Shown: positions 30,587 to 39,823, counted from the first letter of the stretch. The stretch is DNA of 64,000 nucleotides from Deltaproteobacteria bacterium (GCA_017302795.1 JAFLCB010000002.1:434001-498000), one strand, 5' to 3'. Made by a program: numbers and translations. Notes: generated by a model not told the origin, from the letters alone.

Positions 30587-30814
30587 TTAGTATATCGCAT
30601 TCGGCCCAAGAATCAGAAGTTCGACATCGTCGATTTCTCCATCATTCAGTATCCGTACTTTTAGAAGAATCTCGTCATCGTCACGATGAAGAAGGCGGAC
30701 CACATTTTCTCTGTAGCTTGTTGGATCAGCTAAGAGCCAATCTGCCGGATTTAGTCCAAATTCTGAGAGCTTGATGTTATTGAATTGATCTGCGTTCTTT
30801 TGCAGTTGAAGCAT
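30587..30814 (-). CDS. Small hypothetical protein
   Basis: A 75-residue acidic protein (NPADWLLADPTSYRENVVRLLHRDDDEILLKVRIL) with protein-like composition. The ATG follows GGGGAAACT. No motif recognised. It begins away from a 240-base gap that leads to the next gene. Confidence 0.45.
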   Translation of the reverse strand: MLQLQKNADQFNNIKLSEFGLNPADWLLADPTSYRENVVRLLHRDDDEILLKVRILNDGEIDDVELLILGPNAIY

Positions 30815-31053
30815 AGTTTCCCCGTTTCAGGTTGTTGAATCGCCGTACGGACGGTGGGGATTGCAAGATGAGCATCGTGAGTCGAACCTGAATCGGTAGT
30901 TTTGAAACCGAGTAGTTTCAACAAGATAACCAGAAATCAGGTACGGATGCGACACTGTTGTCCAAGATTTTGCATCCAAAATCTAAGAGACGAGACTCGG
31001 ATTCAGGTAGAGAGTAAGAATCGATCGGGCTTAGTAGCCAAAGGAGACCGCGA

Positions 31054-31470
31054 GTGAAGAGTAAACTGGGAAGATCAATTCCTTGGCTTTGGTTGCTAGG
31101 TTCTCAGTTCTTGTCAGCCGCAGCAGCTGCGGTGGTTTTTCAGCTGGGGTTGGATTCGCGAATCGCGGGGCTGATCGCTGGGTCGACGTTTGTAGTCGTC
31201 GGCCTTCGAGGCATTCGAACAAGCTGGCTTGCGAGATCAGAAGGGCTTTTCGCAAACATCGTTTATCTCATGTCTTTGGTTCACGTTTTGGGGATCGCTC
31301 TCCCCATGATCGGTTTTCGGCTCTTAAACTGGAACCAGCCGTTTTCAAAGGTGGCGGTTTGGGGCCTATCCGGTCCCCAGTTTCATGATGTCTCGACAAG
31401 GGTGTTTGGCTTTTGGGTCATTTTCACGGCAGTGGCGGCATTTAAGGCAAGAAAGCTCGAGAGAAATTAG
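31054..31470 (+). CDS. Hypothetical four-helix membrane protein
   Basis: A 138-residue integral membrane protein with about four hydrophobic stretches (WLWLLGSQFLSAAAAAVVF, IAGLIAGSTFVVVGL, IVYLMSLVHVLGIALPMIGF, VFGFWVIFTAVAAF). The start is GTG with AAGGAGA seven bases upstream. No family recognised. A bidirectional terminator follows. Confidence 0.65.
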   Translation: MKSKLGRSIPWLWLLGSQFLSAAAAAVVFQLGLDSRIAGLIAGSTFVVVGLRGIRTSWLARSEGLFANIVYLMSLVHVLGIALPMIGFRLLNWNQPFSKVAVWGLSGPQFHDVSTRVFGFWVIFTAVAAFKARKLERN

Positions 31471-31514
31471 CAGCGCTCGCTATAGATTGAGCTCGCGCAA
31501 GTTCATACAAACGC

Positions 31515-31544
31515 AAAAAGGACCGCATGCCGGTCCTTTTTACA
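31515..31544. terminator. Bidirectional intrinsic terminator
   Basis: The stem AAAAAGGACCG / CGGTCCTTTTT around loop CATGC has A on the left and T on the right flank, so it can end both the membrane protein gene (+) and rpsR (-), which converge here. Confidence 0.9.
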
Positions 31545-31573
31545 CATGACTTTTTTCAATAAAAAACGAGTAT

Positions 31574-31843
31574 TTAGATCTGGAACGGCTTCGGAGAGAT
31601 AGCTTCTGGGCGCTCAAAGAAGTCATACGACTCGTTCCCTTGCGGGAGGAGGCCGAGGCTTCGCGCTTTTTTCACGGCCGAGGCAACTTGCTTCTGCTGG
31701 CTAAGAGAGAGCTTGCTGATGCGTGCTGGCGTAATTTTGCCGCCCTCGGAAATAAAGCGACCTAACGTCAATGCATCTTTGTAATCAAAGAAATAGTCGC
31801 CAGAGAATTCGGGGCGATATTTAGAGCGAACCATCTTTTTCAT
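31574..31843 (-). CDS. rpsR: 30S ribosomal protein S18
   Basis: An 89-residue ribosomal protein. The S18 core is seen as FFDYKDALTLGRFISEGGKITPARISKLSLSQQKQVASAVKKARSLGLLP, which binds 16S rRNA together with S6. The start ATG at 31843 follows AGAGGA; a longer frame upstream is not supported. It contains no Cys, i.e. the zinc-free form. It is not next to rpsF and rplI, its usual partners, but diverges from rpmB. Confidence 0.95.
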   Translation of the reverse strand: MKKMVRSKYRPEFSGDYFFDYKDALTLGRFISEGGKITPARISKLSLSQQKQVASAVKKARSLGLLPQGNESYDFFERPEAISPKPFQI

Positions 31844-31981
31844 AGCAATATCCTCTATCTCTCGCCGGCAGTGGCCGACGGAATCGTTCAGAGGCGGCAG
31901 ACTACACCAGATAGTGGTTGCCAACAAGGTAGTTTTTCATTATTCCTACCCGTCTCAAATCTTCTGGAAGGAACGAGAATC

Positions 31982-32308
31982 ATGGCAATCTGCGAACTGA
32001 CAGGCAAGCGCCCAGTAGTTAAGAACCTGGTCAGCCATTCGAATATTAAGACCAAGAAAACTGTGCAGCCAAATGTACAGAAGAAACGTCTCTTTAGCCA
32101 AGCTCTCGGAGACCTGGTTACGTTGCGTGTTGCAACCAGCGCGATTCGCGATCTGGAGCATGTAGGCGGATTGGACCGTTTCATTCTTCGTCAAGACGAC
32201 AAAAAGCTCTCTTCTCGTGCGATGGACGTTAAGCGTCGTATTGTCCGAAAGTTGAACCGGAAATCGACTGCAGCAAAAGCGGCTAAACCTGCAGCTGGAA
32301 AGGCTTAA
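31982..32308 (+). CDS. rpmB: 50S ribosomal protein L28
   Basis: A 108-residue L28. The N-terminus CELTGKRPVVKNLVSHSNIKTKK and the central RLFSQALGDLVTLRVATSAIRDLEHVGGLD match the family. ATG at 31982 follows TGGAAGGAACG. A Lys/Ala-rich tail (KSTAAKAAKPAAGKA) of about 15 residues extends it beyond typical L28. Five bases separate it from the L24 gene, so the two are one operon. Confidence 0.95.
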   Translation: MAICELTGKRPVVKNLVSHSNIKTKKTVQPNVQKKRLFSQALGDLVTLRVATSAIRDLEHVGGLDRFILRQDDKKLSSRAMDVKRRIVRKLNRKSTAAKAAKPAAGKA

Positions 32309-32313
32309 TCGCC

Positions 32314-32574
32314 ATGAAATTGAAAGTATCTAAAGGTTCAACAGTAGAAGTCATTACTGGTTCCGAAAAAGGAAAACGTGGCGTTGTCCTTGAAGTTGAT
32401 CCAACAAAAATGCGTGTTCGAGTTCAGGGCGTCAAGATCCTAACTAAGCACTCTAAAAAAGATGGCGTCGTGAAAAACGAAGGCATGATCGACTACTCAA
32501 ATGTAAAGTTGGTTGAAGCTGCCAAAAAAGAAAAAGGCGCAAAAAAAGCAAAGTCGAAATCTAAGTCGGCATAA
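32314..32574 (+). CDS. rplX: 50S ribosomal protein L24 (KOW domain)
   Basis: An 86-residue protein with the L24 KOW motif VSKGSTVEVITGSEKGKRGVVLEVDP, then VRVQGVKILTKHSKK and MIDYSNVKLVEAAKK, the usual L24 sequence of strands. The C-terminus is a Lys/Ala/Ser tail. L24 is normally encoded in the S10/spc operon after rplN; here it follows rpmB. I cannot tell from this window whether it is the only copy or a paralogue. Confidence 0.9.
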   Translation: MKLKVSKGSTVEVITGSEKGKRGVVLEVDPTKMRVRVQGVKILTKHSKKDGVVKNEGMIDYSNVKLVEAAKKEKGAKKAKSKSKSA

Positions 32575-32600
32575 GTTTGCGATCATTTTCGGCGAAAGCG

Positions 32601-32632
32601 AAAAAGAGGAGGTTGTACCTCCTCTTTTTCTT
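32601..32632 (+). terminator. Intrinsic terminator after the L28-L24 operon
   Basis: A perfect 13-base stem (AAAAAGAGGAGGT with ACCTCCTCTTTTT) and a 3-base loop, ending in a T-rich run CTTTT. Confidence 0.93.
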
Positions 32633-32679
32633 TTAGACCGCTTCGATTATATGGTTAAGCTACATGCGGGGAGAACGAA

Positions 32680-33201
32680 ATGAAGCTTCGTAGTTCAAAT
32701 CTCATAATAATGATCTCGGTTGTGGTGTCTGCAACGATTATCGGGTTTCAGTCGGCAAAAGCGGCAAGCCTTGATGGTAGTTTAGTTAATCTAGTCGTCT
32801 GCAAGAGCCCGGGGAAAGCAGTTGCGGACGCAGCCTCTGCTAATGCCGGCTCTTCTAATTCTGGCAGTGGAAAAAAATCGGCTACATTTGGAAAAGCAGT
32901 TCGGACTCTTCGAGTCTATGAAAGCAAGTCAGGGCCAGAGAGCGGCTGCTTGGCTACTTATTCAAAAACCAACGTGGAAAAAACCGTAGGGTCGAGCCGG
33001 CAAACAAAGCAGTGCCACTCGATTTTAGAGGGTATTCGCAAGAATCTCGAGTCCAGCAACTGGTCATGCAAGCAGGCGACTGATCCGTCAGTCGTCAAAT
33101 CCACAGTAGCTGCGATTTCTGATACGAGCGTCGACAGTGTTTCGGGCGAGTCCGACGATCTAGAAAATGAATTGAACAAACCAGATTCCACAGTGCGCTG
33201 A
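32680..33201 (+). CDS. Hypothetical exported protein
   Basis: A 173-residue protein with a signal peptide (residues about 8-29, ending AKA-ASL). The mature part has four Cys (VVCKSPG, SGCLATY, KQCHSIL, WSCKQA), a Ser/Gly-rich loop near 55-68, and a low-complexity acidic Ser-rich tail. I do not recognise it. It is 10 bases upstream of the nitrilase-family gene and probably co-transcribed with it. Confidence 0.65.
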   Translation: MKLRSSNLIIMISVVVSATIIGFQSAKAASLDGSLVNLVVCKSPGKAVADAASANAGSSNSGSGKKSATFGKAVRTLRVYESKSGPESGCLATYSKTNVEKTVGSSRQTKQCHSILEGIRKNLESSNWSCKQATDPSVVKSTVAAISDTSVDSVSGESDDLENELNKPDSTVR

Positions 33202-33211
33202 GGCGAGCGAA

Positions 33212-34078
33212 GTGAATGCCGAAGTTCGAAATTTTGAAAAACTGAATGTAGCGATCGTACAACTGACGTCCGCCAATAGTGTGAAGTCGAACGAAGAAAC
33301 AGTTCGGCAGGCATTGATTGAAATCGCCAAACGCGGCGGAACTAAGCTAGTTGTCTTGCCGGAAAATGTTTGGTTTCTGAGACTTGTAGACGGTGAACCG
33401 CTACCGGACTTTTCCGATGCCACCGAGTTCCATCAAGAAATCCAAAATTGGGTTGAAAAAAATGATTGCGCTGTGGTTTTTGGCGCGGTCCCTGTTACCC
33501 GAGCGCTATCTGGTGAAAATAAACCCTATGCGGCGACAGCAGTATTTGAGCCGGGCAAGCCGTGGCACGTGCCGTATACGAAAATGCACCTCTTTGACGT
33601 CGATGTCGCTGGCCACAAGCCCGTTCGAGAATCCGACCATTTAGCCGGCGGAATAAAGCCGATGGTTTGGAGCTATCGTGACTGGAAGTTTGGCTGTGCG
33701 ATTTGTTACGACGTTCGTTTTGCCGAGCTGTTTTCAGTTTATGCAAAACAGGCCGTCGATGCGATGTTTTTACCATCGGCGTTTTTGGTTCCCACTGGCA
33801 GACAGCACTGGGAGATCTTAGTTCGTGCACGGGCGATAGAATCGCAGGCTTATTTGCTGGCGCCAGCGCAATCCGGAGATCATGTTGACCAGTCTGGTCG
33901 AGGTGGCAGTGTTCGAAAGACCTACGGACGATCTATGGTGATTGATCCGTGGGGGCGCATCATTGGTGCGGCACAAGTTGAGCGATCTGGAACAGAAATC
34001 TTGTATGCGGAACTCAGTCGGGATGAAATTAGCAAGGTGCGGATGCAGATTCCAATGAAGGATCATCGGCGCCTTTGA
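33212..34078 (+). CDS. Carbon-nitrogen hydrolase (nitrilase superfamily)
   Basis: A 288-residue amidase of the Nit1/omega-amidase branch. The catalytic triad can be read: Glu in VVLPENVWF (about residue 50), Lys in PYTKMHLFDVD (about 127), Cys in GCAICYDVRFAELF (about 168). YTKMHLFDVD and the RARAIESQAYLLAPAQSG region are those of deaminated-glutathione amidase and omega-amidase. It likely acts in the cytoplasm on a small amide. The start is GTG at 33212. Length is normal. Confidence 0.88.
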   Translation: MNAEVRNFEKLNVAIVQLTSANSVKSNEETVRQALIEIAKRGGTKLVVLPENVWFLRLVDGEPLPDFSDATEFHQEIQNWVEKNDCAVVFGAVPVTRALSGENKPYAATAVFEPGKPWHVPYTKMHLFDVDVAGHKPVRESDHLAGGIKPMVWSYRDWKFGCAICYDVRFAELFSVYAKQAVDAMFLPSAFLVPTGRQHWEILVRARAIESQAYLLAPAQSGDHVDQSGRGGSVRKTYGRSMVIDPWGRIIGAAQVERSGTEILYAELSRDEISKVRMQIPMKDHRRL

Positions 34079-34091
34079 GTAGGGAGCGAAA

Positions 34092-34418
34092 GTGATTCGA
34101 ATTTTATTGTTTCTTCTCGCTGTTGTTATTATTTCCGCCGCGCCCGGCATATCGAGAGCAACTTCAGAGCCGGCGAGTTCAGAATCTGCGGAATCAAAAA
34201 AGTTCTCGGAGTCTGTTCTGTCGACTCGGAATCCGGCAAGTGATCTAGTCGTCAGTGGTAGCGTGCAGCCTCGTAAAAGGTATCCTGGCGGTGCCGATGA
34301 AGATGATCTTCAGGTGCAGGCAGTTTTGCCGAATCCGAGCCGAGGTCTTGAGGCACATGATGCGGCAGTGAGTGAAGGCGCTGCGAGCGCTGCTGGGGAA
34401 ACACCAGCTTCTGATTAA
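34092..34418 (+). CDS. Small hypothetical exported protein
   Basis: A 108-residue protein started by GTG, with signal peptide (IRILLFLLAVVIISAAPGIS) and a low-complexity, Ser/Glu/Ala-rich mature part that is probably disordered. It lies 13 bases after the nitrilase gene and 23 before the ETF-QO gene, so within an operon. No function recognised. Confidence 0.5.
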   Translation: MIRILLFLLAVVIISAAPGISRATSEPASSESAESKKFSESVLSTRNPASDLVVSGSVQPRKRYPGGADEDDLQVQAVLPNPSRGLEAHDAAVSEGAASAAGETPASD

Positions 34419-34441
34419 TTGAACGGTACCTGGGGGACGTT

Positions 34442-36166
34442 ATGAATTCAGTTCAGCGAGAAGAAATGGAAGTGGATGTTTTGATTGTTGGCGGCGGGGC
34501 GGCCGGACTTTCGGCAGCACTTCAATTGAGAAGTCTGATGGCCAAGCATGATGAAGAAGTAGCTGCGGGAAAGCGGCAGGGCCGACCTCTCAGTGACCTT
34601 ATGGTGGCCGTGATCGACAAAGCCGCAGAGATTGGTGCTCATGCTGTTTCTGGTGCCGTGTTAAATCCAATCGCTTTGCACGAACTGGTTCCAGATTTTC
34701 GCGAGAAGGGCTGCCCGATTGAATGTGTCGTCGATCACGATGAAGTTCATTATTTGACTCGATCGATGAACGTCAAAGCTCCAATCACTCCACCGCCATT
34801 CAAAAACGAAGGAAATTTCCTAGTTTCACTCTCAAAGTTTAATCGTTGGCTTGGAACTCAGGCCGAAGCAGCTGGGGTAAATATTTTCTCTGGTTTTGCT
34901 GCGGTCGAAGCGCTTTACGATGAGAGCGGAAAAGTCGTTGGCGTGCGAACTGGGGACAAGGGGGTTGATAAAAATGGTCAACCGAAACCGAACTTTGAAC
35001 CTGGTCTCCTGCTGAAGGCCAAAATCACGATTTTTGCCGAAGGCACTCGCGGCTCGCTCTTCAAGCAAGTAGCGAAGAAGCTGAATTTGTTTGAAGGGAA
35101 AAATCCAGATGCGTATGAAGAGGGCGTGAAAGAGGTCATTCAATGTCCTCCCGGAACGGTAAAGGCAGGCCAGGTCATCCACACCCTTGGTTTTCCGTTA
35201 GAAAAAACTATTGGTGGAACGTTTATTTATGCTCTTCCTAACGATCAAATCGTATTGGGCTTGGTTGGCTATTTAGATACCCATGATCCTCTGTTTGACC
35301 CACATCGCGAGCTTCAGCGTTTAAAAACTCACCCTTTCATTATGAATATGATCAAAGGTGGAAAAGTCATCGCATACGCAGGGAAGACCTTGCCTGCTGG
35401 CGGCTGGTACTCGATGCCGAAGCTTTATCACGATGGAATGATGGTTTGCGGCGACACCGCGATGATGGTCGACGTAAAGAAATTGAAAGGCATTCACCTG
35501 GCGATGAAGTCTGGAATGCTGGCGGCAGACACGGCTTTGGAGGCTTTGGTCGCCGAGGACTATTCGTGCGAAAAACTGAAATCTTATTCGGATCGAATTG
35601 AGGCGAGCTTCGTAAAGACCGAGCTTTGGGCGACTCGCAATTTCCATCAAACTCTTTCGATGGGATTGGTGAAATCCGCTCCGCTTTTAGCTTTACAGGA
35701 AATTACGGGTGGGCGGGGTCTAATCGACGAAATGGGATCCCATGCAGATTGGACCACGACCGAGTCTTTGGTTGAAATGTGGGGAGCTCGTGGCTGGGAG
35801 CACGCGGACACGCAGCTGCCAAAACCCGATGGCGTCTTATTCTTCGACAAGCTCTCAAGCGTCTATTTGACGGGTACAATGCATGACGAGGATTCTCCCA
35901 ATCACTTGCTTGTGGCCAACACGGGTTTTTGTCGCGACGTGTGCTATGAAAAGTTTCGCTCTCCCTGCAATCACTTTTGTCCAGCCAGTGTCTACGAGAT
36001 GGTACCGGAGGAGTCGGCTAACGGCGGGCTGACAGGTAAGCAACGTTTGCAAGTGAACTATACCAACTGCATTCATTGCAAAACTTGTGATATCAAGTGT
36101 CCTGCCGATAATATCACGTGGACAGTGCCCGAAGGCGGCGGCGGTCCGAACTACAAGGAAACTTAA
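34442..36166 (+). CDS. Electron transfer flavoprotein-ubiquinone oxidoreductase
   Basis: A 574-residue flavo-iron-sulfur enzyme passing electrons from ETF to the quinone pool at the inner membrane. FAD-binding VDVLIVGGGAAGLSAALQL lies at residues 12-30 and HAVSGAVLNPIAL at about 66. The C-terminal cluster domain shows CRDVCYEKFRSPCNHFCPASVYE and then NCIHCKTCDIKCP, ending VPEGGGGPNY, the usual 4Fe-4S arrangement with some extra Cys. Length is normal. It implies beta-oxidation or amino acid degradation feeding respiration. No etfAB is in the window. Confidence 0.95.
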   Translation: MNSVQREEMEVDVLIVGGGAAGLSAALQLRSLMAKHDEEVAAGKRQGRPLSDLMVAVIDKAAEIGAHAVSGAVLNPIALHELVPDFREKGCPIECVVDHDEVHYLTRSMNVKAPITPPPFKNEGNFLVSLSKFNRWLGTQAEAAGVNIFSGFAAVEALYDESGKVVGVRTGDKGVDKNGQPKPNFEPGLLLKAKITIFAEGTRGSLFKQVAKKLNLFEGKNPDAYEEGVKEVIQCPPGTVKAGQVIHTLGFPLEKTIGGTFIYALPNDQIVLGLVGYLDTHDPLFDPHRELQRLKTHPFIMNMIKGGKVIAYAGKTLPAGGWYSMPKLYHDGMMVCGDTAMMVDVKKLKGIHLAMKSGMLAADTALEALVAEDYSCEKLKSYSDRIEASFVKTELWATRNFHQTLSMGLVKSAPLLALQEITGGRGLIDEMGSHADWTTTESLVEMWGARGWEHADTQLPKPDGVLFFDKLSSVYLTGTMHDEDSPNHLLVANTGFCRDVCYEKFRSPCNHFCPASVYEMVPEESANGGLTGKQRLQVNYTNCIHCKTCDIKCPADNITWTVPEGGGGPNYKET

Positions 36167-36170
36167 ATAA

Positions 36171-37376
36171 ATGGCTACCTTCTTTGCGCTGACTTCTAGA
36201 GGCCTCGTCGATGTGTTGCGAGACGAGCTTGCAGAACTGGGAGCAAGGAAGTTGGACAAAGAGCCTGGCGGAGTTTATTTCGACTCCAATTGGGCCACCG
36301 TTTATCGCGCTAATTTACGATTGAGAACTGCGACGAGAGTTGTGCGGCCAATTTTACATTTTCCGGCGTATAAAAATGAAGAACTCTACAGCAACATTCG
36401 CAAATTTGATTTCACATCTTTAATCGATGCCGAGGGCACAATCGCCGTCGAAGCCAGCGTGCGCGATTCGGCTTTTAAAGACCAGCGGTTTGTTGCGATG
36501 AAAGTTAAGGACGCGATCGTCGACCAGTTTCGAGAGAAGACCGGTGTACGTCCTTCCGTCGACACCGATAACCCGGATCTGGTTGTGGTAGTGCGCGCGT
36601 TCAAGAACCACTTTTCTGTGAGCCTCGATACGTCGGGTGATCCGCTGTTCAAACGTGGCTATCGAACAGGGACTGGCGAGGCACCGCTAAAAGAACATGT
36701 GGCTGCTGGGCTTCTTCGGTTGGCGGAATGGGACGGCGAAACACCCATTGTCGATCCGATGTGTGGATCTGGAACAATTCTGATTGAGGCCGCACTTCAG
36801 GCCCGAAAAGTGGCGCCAGGGACTTTGCGCCGAAAGTTTGGCTTTATGGGCTGGAAAGGCTTTGATCAGGCTGTCTTTCAACAAGAGCTTGAAGCGACAC
36901 TGGCTTTAGAAGAAGAGGCAGCGGCGAAGTTGGAAGCGACTTTAGACCGAGTTTATCCAAATCCGCTGCCGGTAGTCGCGGGCGGAACACAGGAAGAAAA
37001 AAAGCGCCCGCTGTTTTTTGGCTACGACGTAGATTCCAAGGTGATTAAAATTGCCCAGGCCAACGCGCGTGAAGCAGGTGTCGATGACCTGATTAGCTTC
37101 CGCAGACATCCGATGGAAACTTTGGAGGCGCCCGTTGAAAAGGGAATCATCATCACAAACCCCCCTTACGGGACGCGTCTTGGGAATACCGAGTCCCTAA
37201 AAGACACCTATCGTGATCTCGCGTTTACTATGAAGAGTCGCTTCAAAGGATGGACAGCTTATGTCCTATCCGGCGATCCAGAGCTTTCGGCCTCAATGAA
37301 ACTGAAAGCAACTAGAAAGTCGCTTGTATACAACGGCCCCATCGAGTGCCGTCTTTTGAAATACGAGATGTTTTAG
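36171..37376 (+). CDS. THUMP-domain RNA methyltransferase, RlmL-like
   Basis: A 401-residue SAM-dependent enzyme. An N-terminal ferredoxin-like/THUMP region (about 1-160) is followed by the conserved linker LFKRGYRTGTGEAPLKEHVAAGLL and the Rossmann methyltransferase with VDPMCGSGTILIEAA (motif I) and IITNPPYGTRLG (motif IV, N-P-P-Y for exocyclic amino groups). This matches the RlmL half that makes m2G in 23S rRNA; the RlmK half of the E. coli fusion is absent. It starts 4 bases after the ETF-QO stop. Confidence 0.88.
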   Translation: MATFFALTSRGLVDVLRDELAELGARKLDKEPGGVYFDSNWATVYRANLRLRTATRVVRPILHFPAYKNEELYSNIRKFDFTSLIDAEGTIAVEASVRDSAFKDQRFVAMKVKDAIVDQFREKTGVRPSVDTDNPDLVVVVRAFKNHFSVSLDTSGDPLFKRGYRTGTGEAPLKEHVAAGLLRLAEWDGETPIVDPMCGSGTILIEAALQARKVAPGTLRRKFGFMGWKGFDQAVFQQELEATLALEEEAAAKLEATLDRVYPNPLPVVAGGTQEEKKRPLFFGYDVDSKVIKIAQANAREAGVDDLISFRRHPMETLEAPVEKGIIITNPPYGTRLGNTESLKDTYRDLAFTMKSRFKGWTAYVLSGDPELSASMKLKATRKSLVYNGPIECRLLKYEMF

Positions 37377-37383
37377 ATTTTTC

Positions 37384-37731
37384 TTAAGCGCCGGGTTTTA
37401 AAATCGCTAGGTATGCGGCAACCGCACCAAGCGCGATACTGCCGATGAGGACTGGCATCGCAAGAGCCGGTTTCTTTTTCAGAATTACAGGTGTTCCGCC
37501 AAGAATCAGCCAGATGACTATCTTTATGTAGACCCAGGTCCCCATATCTCGCGCAAGTCCAAGTCTTGCGAGAAGACCAAAACCAGCAACCAACATGATG
37601 ATCGATGCCACGCCATGAAGGATCATCAAGGGCTTTCGTTTTTCCATCGGCACGTACGCGAGGGCTCCTAGAGAAATGAATAAAACAACGAGACCAATTA
37701 AATGCAGAATTTTGTAGGTTTCATAGCTCAT
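37384..37731 (-). CDS. Small four-helix membrane protein
   Basis: A 115-residue inner-membrane protein with four hydrophobic segments (ILHLIGLVVLFISLGALAYV, LHGVASIIMLVAGFGLL, VYIKIVIWLILGGTPVIL, AMPVLIGSIALGAVAAYLAIL). Conserved-looking His residues near the ends of helices 1 and 2 recall SirB- or cytochrome b-like small membrane proteins, but the match is weak. It converges with the methyltransferase gene. Confidence 0.65.
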   Translation of the reverse strand: MSYETYKILHLIGLVVLFISLGALAYVPMEKRKPLMILHGVASIIMLVAGFGLLARLGLARDMGTWVYIKIVIWLILGGTPVILKKKPALAMPVLIGSIALGAVAAYLAILKPGA

Positions 37732-37772
37732 GGACTGGATGGCTAACTTAATCTTCGAGATTTGTCAGTTTT

Positions 37773-39299
37773 TTAAACCGAAATTCTCTTCGAGTACGTC
37801 TCAAATGCTTCTCGGTTGGCTTTTTTAACGCGCATATGATCAATGTCATTCCACTGGCATTCCCTGACGAATCTAAATACCTCAGCTTGCGAAAATCCAA
37901 GGCCGCGAAGGTGGGAATACTGGAAGCTGGAGGTAACGAAGCTTCTATTTACTCCAGACTCCTGAAGCTTCGCTTTTGCTATTTGCGAAATTTCCACAGC
38001 CTGGTTCAGGTTCATCTGATCGTGTTCCCAGTATGCGTTTTCGCCGAAGGAAACTTTTTTGAAGCCGTACTTTTCTGGGTTTCGAGAGTAGTCTGCGTAG
38101 TCGACAACGACCTTATCGAGTTTTGGATTGTACGGACGAAGTGAAAGCGGAAAGAGTGAAACGAAATCTAAAGTCTTGCTGTCTGTTATCCAATCGACAG
38201 ATTTCCAGATCGACTCTTCTGCTTCTCCAGGAAGTCCTACGATGAATGCACCATGATTTAAAAGATTGTCTCGATGCTTCGCCCTTGAATTGACGAACAT
38301 TTCCTTAACAAGCTCGGCGGGAGTTCCTTTCCCGACTTTGCGTGCAACTTCTGAATTCAGCGATTCAATTCCCCAGAAGAGCGCCCGCGCCCCCGAGCTG
38401 ACCATCAGATCTAAAGTTTCTGGGAAACGACAGGCGACGTCGACTCGTGCATATGAGGTCCATTCGATCTTAAATGGGAGATTTAAAAACATATTGCAAA
38501 ACGTTTCGACCTTATCACGTCGATCATTGAAGCAGTCATCTGAGAAATGGTAAAAACGGATGCCATAGCTTTCGTAGTTCCGAATCATCTCGCCTTTCAA
38601 GAGATCAAGATCTTTTCGCGTCGAGAATTGTTTTTCAAAGTGACAGAATTTGCAGTTGTATTGGCAGCCTCGAGTTAGCTCGAGAGGGAGACCTTCTTCT
38701 GCTCGAATGGAATCATTTGATGACCAAAGGTTTTGGATGAGAGTTGCGGATTGGTTTTCTTCTGGTGCAGCCGTTAGGTAATTTATTTCACCGTACTTTC
38801 GAATGTCGGCTGGTCGGCCATCGCGCAAGTGGTAAAACAGATCGACCAAGGTTTGGTCAGCACTTCCTAAGACGAAGAAATCGAATATCGCGTGCGACTC
38901 TTGAACAAATGCAAGGTAAAGCGTTTTTGCACCGCCCACGACCAGTTTGGCATGACAGCCTTTTTCGGCCAGGCCGATGCGCAAACGGTTGAACCAGGCA
39001 GAAGCGTCAGCTGCACGGTCGAACCAAAGTAGACCTCGATAATAACCGAGATCGCCGCCATCTTCGGGCTGATTCGTGGGGGTCATAAACGTAGAGCTGA
39101 AGCCAATGATCTCTGTTTTCTCATCTGCGGCGTGAATAATTCTGTCGATAAGATTGGTGATGAGCGACGCATGATCAAAAACAACGGACGTCAAACCGAG
39201 GCTTCTAAACTTGGACGCCAAGACATAAGGCCCCAGGTATCGAGAATTTCCGATTCCCGATTCGTTGACTGCGCTGTCTGACACTAGGATTATGTCCAT
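37773..39299 (-). CDS. B12-binding-domain radical SAM protein
   Basis: A 508-residue protein. The N-terminal domain (about 1-170) is a Rossmann-like B12-binding region with YLGPYVLASKFRSLGL and KLVVGGAKTLYLAF. The radical SAM core has ELTRGCQYNCKFC (CX3CX2C, residue about 213), then RALFWGIESLNSEVARKVGKG and NHGAFIVGLPGEAEESIW. The insert FSDDCFNDRRDKVETFCNMF is typical of B12-rSAM proteins. It stands alone; no obvious partner. The substrate is unknown. Confidence 0.85.
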   Translation of the reverse strand: MDIILVSDSAVNESGIGNSRYLGPYVLASKFRSLGLTSVVFDHASLITNLIDRIIHAADEKTEIIGFSSTFMTPTNQPEDGGDLGYYRGLLWFDRAADASAWFNRLRIGLAEKGCHAKLVVGGAKTLYLAFVQESHAIFDFFVLGSADQTLVDLFYHLRDGRPADIRKYGEINYLTAAPEENQSATLIQNLWSSNDSIRAEEGLPLELTRGCQYNCKFCHFEKQFSTRKDLDLLKGEMIRNYESYGIRFYHFSDDCFNDRRDKVETFCNMFLNLPFKIEWTSYARVDVACRFPETLDLMVSSGARALFWGIESLNSEVARKVGKGTPAELVKEMFVNSRAKHRDNLLNHGAFIVGLPGEAEESIWKSVDWITDSKTLDFVSLFPLSLRPYNPKLDKVVVDYADYSRNPEKYGFKKVSFGENAYWEHDQMNLNQAVEISQIAKAKLQESGVNRSFVTSSFQYSHLRGLGFSQAEVFRFVRECQWNDIDHMRVKKANREAFETYSKRISV

Positions 39300-39380
39300 G
39301 CCGAAATGTTCAGCTCGGAGGGCGCGGCGGTCAAGACAATCGATTGCAGATGGCTTAAGGTCTCGATAGGCTTGTTAAAG

Positions 39381-39818
39381 ATGAAAAAAACAAAGCTTAA
39401 GATTCCAGAGGAAGTAAGCCAGGCTTGGGAAGCGGCGGTTGAAGTACGCGGACGAGCATACGCGCCCTATTCAAAATTTAAAGTTGGCGCAACAGTCATT
39501 GACGAAGAAGGCAGGCACTTTCACGGATGCAACGTTGAGAACGCTTCTTACGGCGCCACGATTTGCGCGGAACGAAATGGGATATTGTCGGCTGTTGCAT
39601 CAGGGATGAAAAGTCTGAAACATGTTGTTGTCGTGACCGAGATGAATCCGCCGGCCGAGCCTTGTGCCTTGTGTCTTCAGGTGATAGGCGAATTTGCGTC
39701 GGCGGAAATGCGAATTTGGCTTTGCGATCTCAAAGAAGTTCGAGAGATGCTGAAATTGAAGGACCTTTTGCCGCGGCACTTTGGACCGAAGTCTTTGGCT
39801 CGTGGTCTAAAAAAATAA
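39381..39818 (+). CDS. cdd: Cytidine deaminase
   Basis: A 145-residue pyrimidine salvage enzyme that deaminates cytidine to uridine. YAPYSKFKVGA, the zinc motif CNVENASYGATICAERNGI with Cys and catalytic Glu, and PPAEPCALCLQVIGEF (the PCxxC ligands) are present. The ATG at 39381 is chosen because it gives the family's usual length; an upstream in-frame ATG at 39306 is not supported. Confidence 0.95.
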   Translation: MKKTKLKIPEEVSQAWEAAVEVRGRAYAPYSKFKVGATVIDEEGRHFHGCNVENASYGATICAERNGILSAVASGMKSLKHVVVVTEMNPPAEPCALCLQVIGEFASAEMRIWLCDLKEVREMLKLKDLLPRHFGPKSLARGLKK

Positions 39819-39823
39819 ATTCT

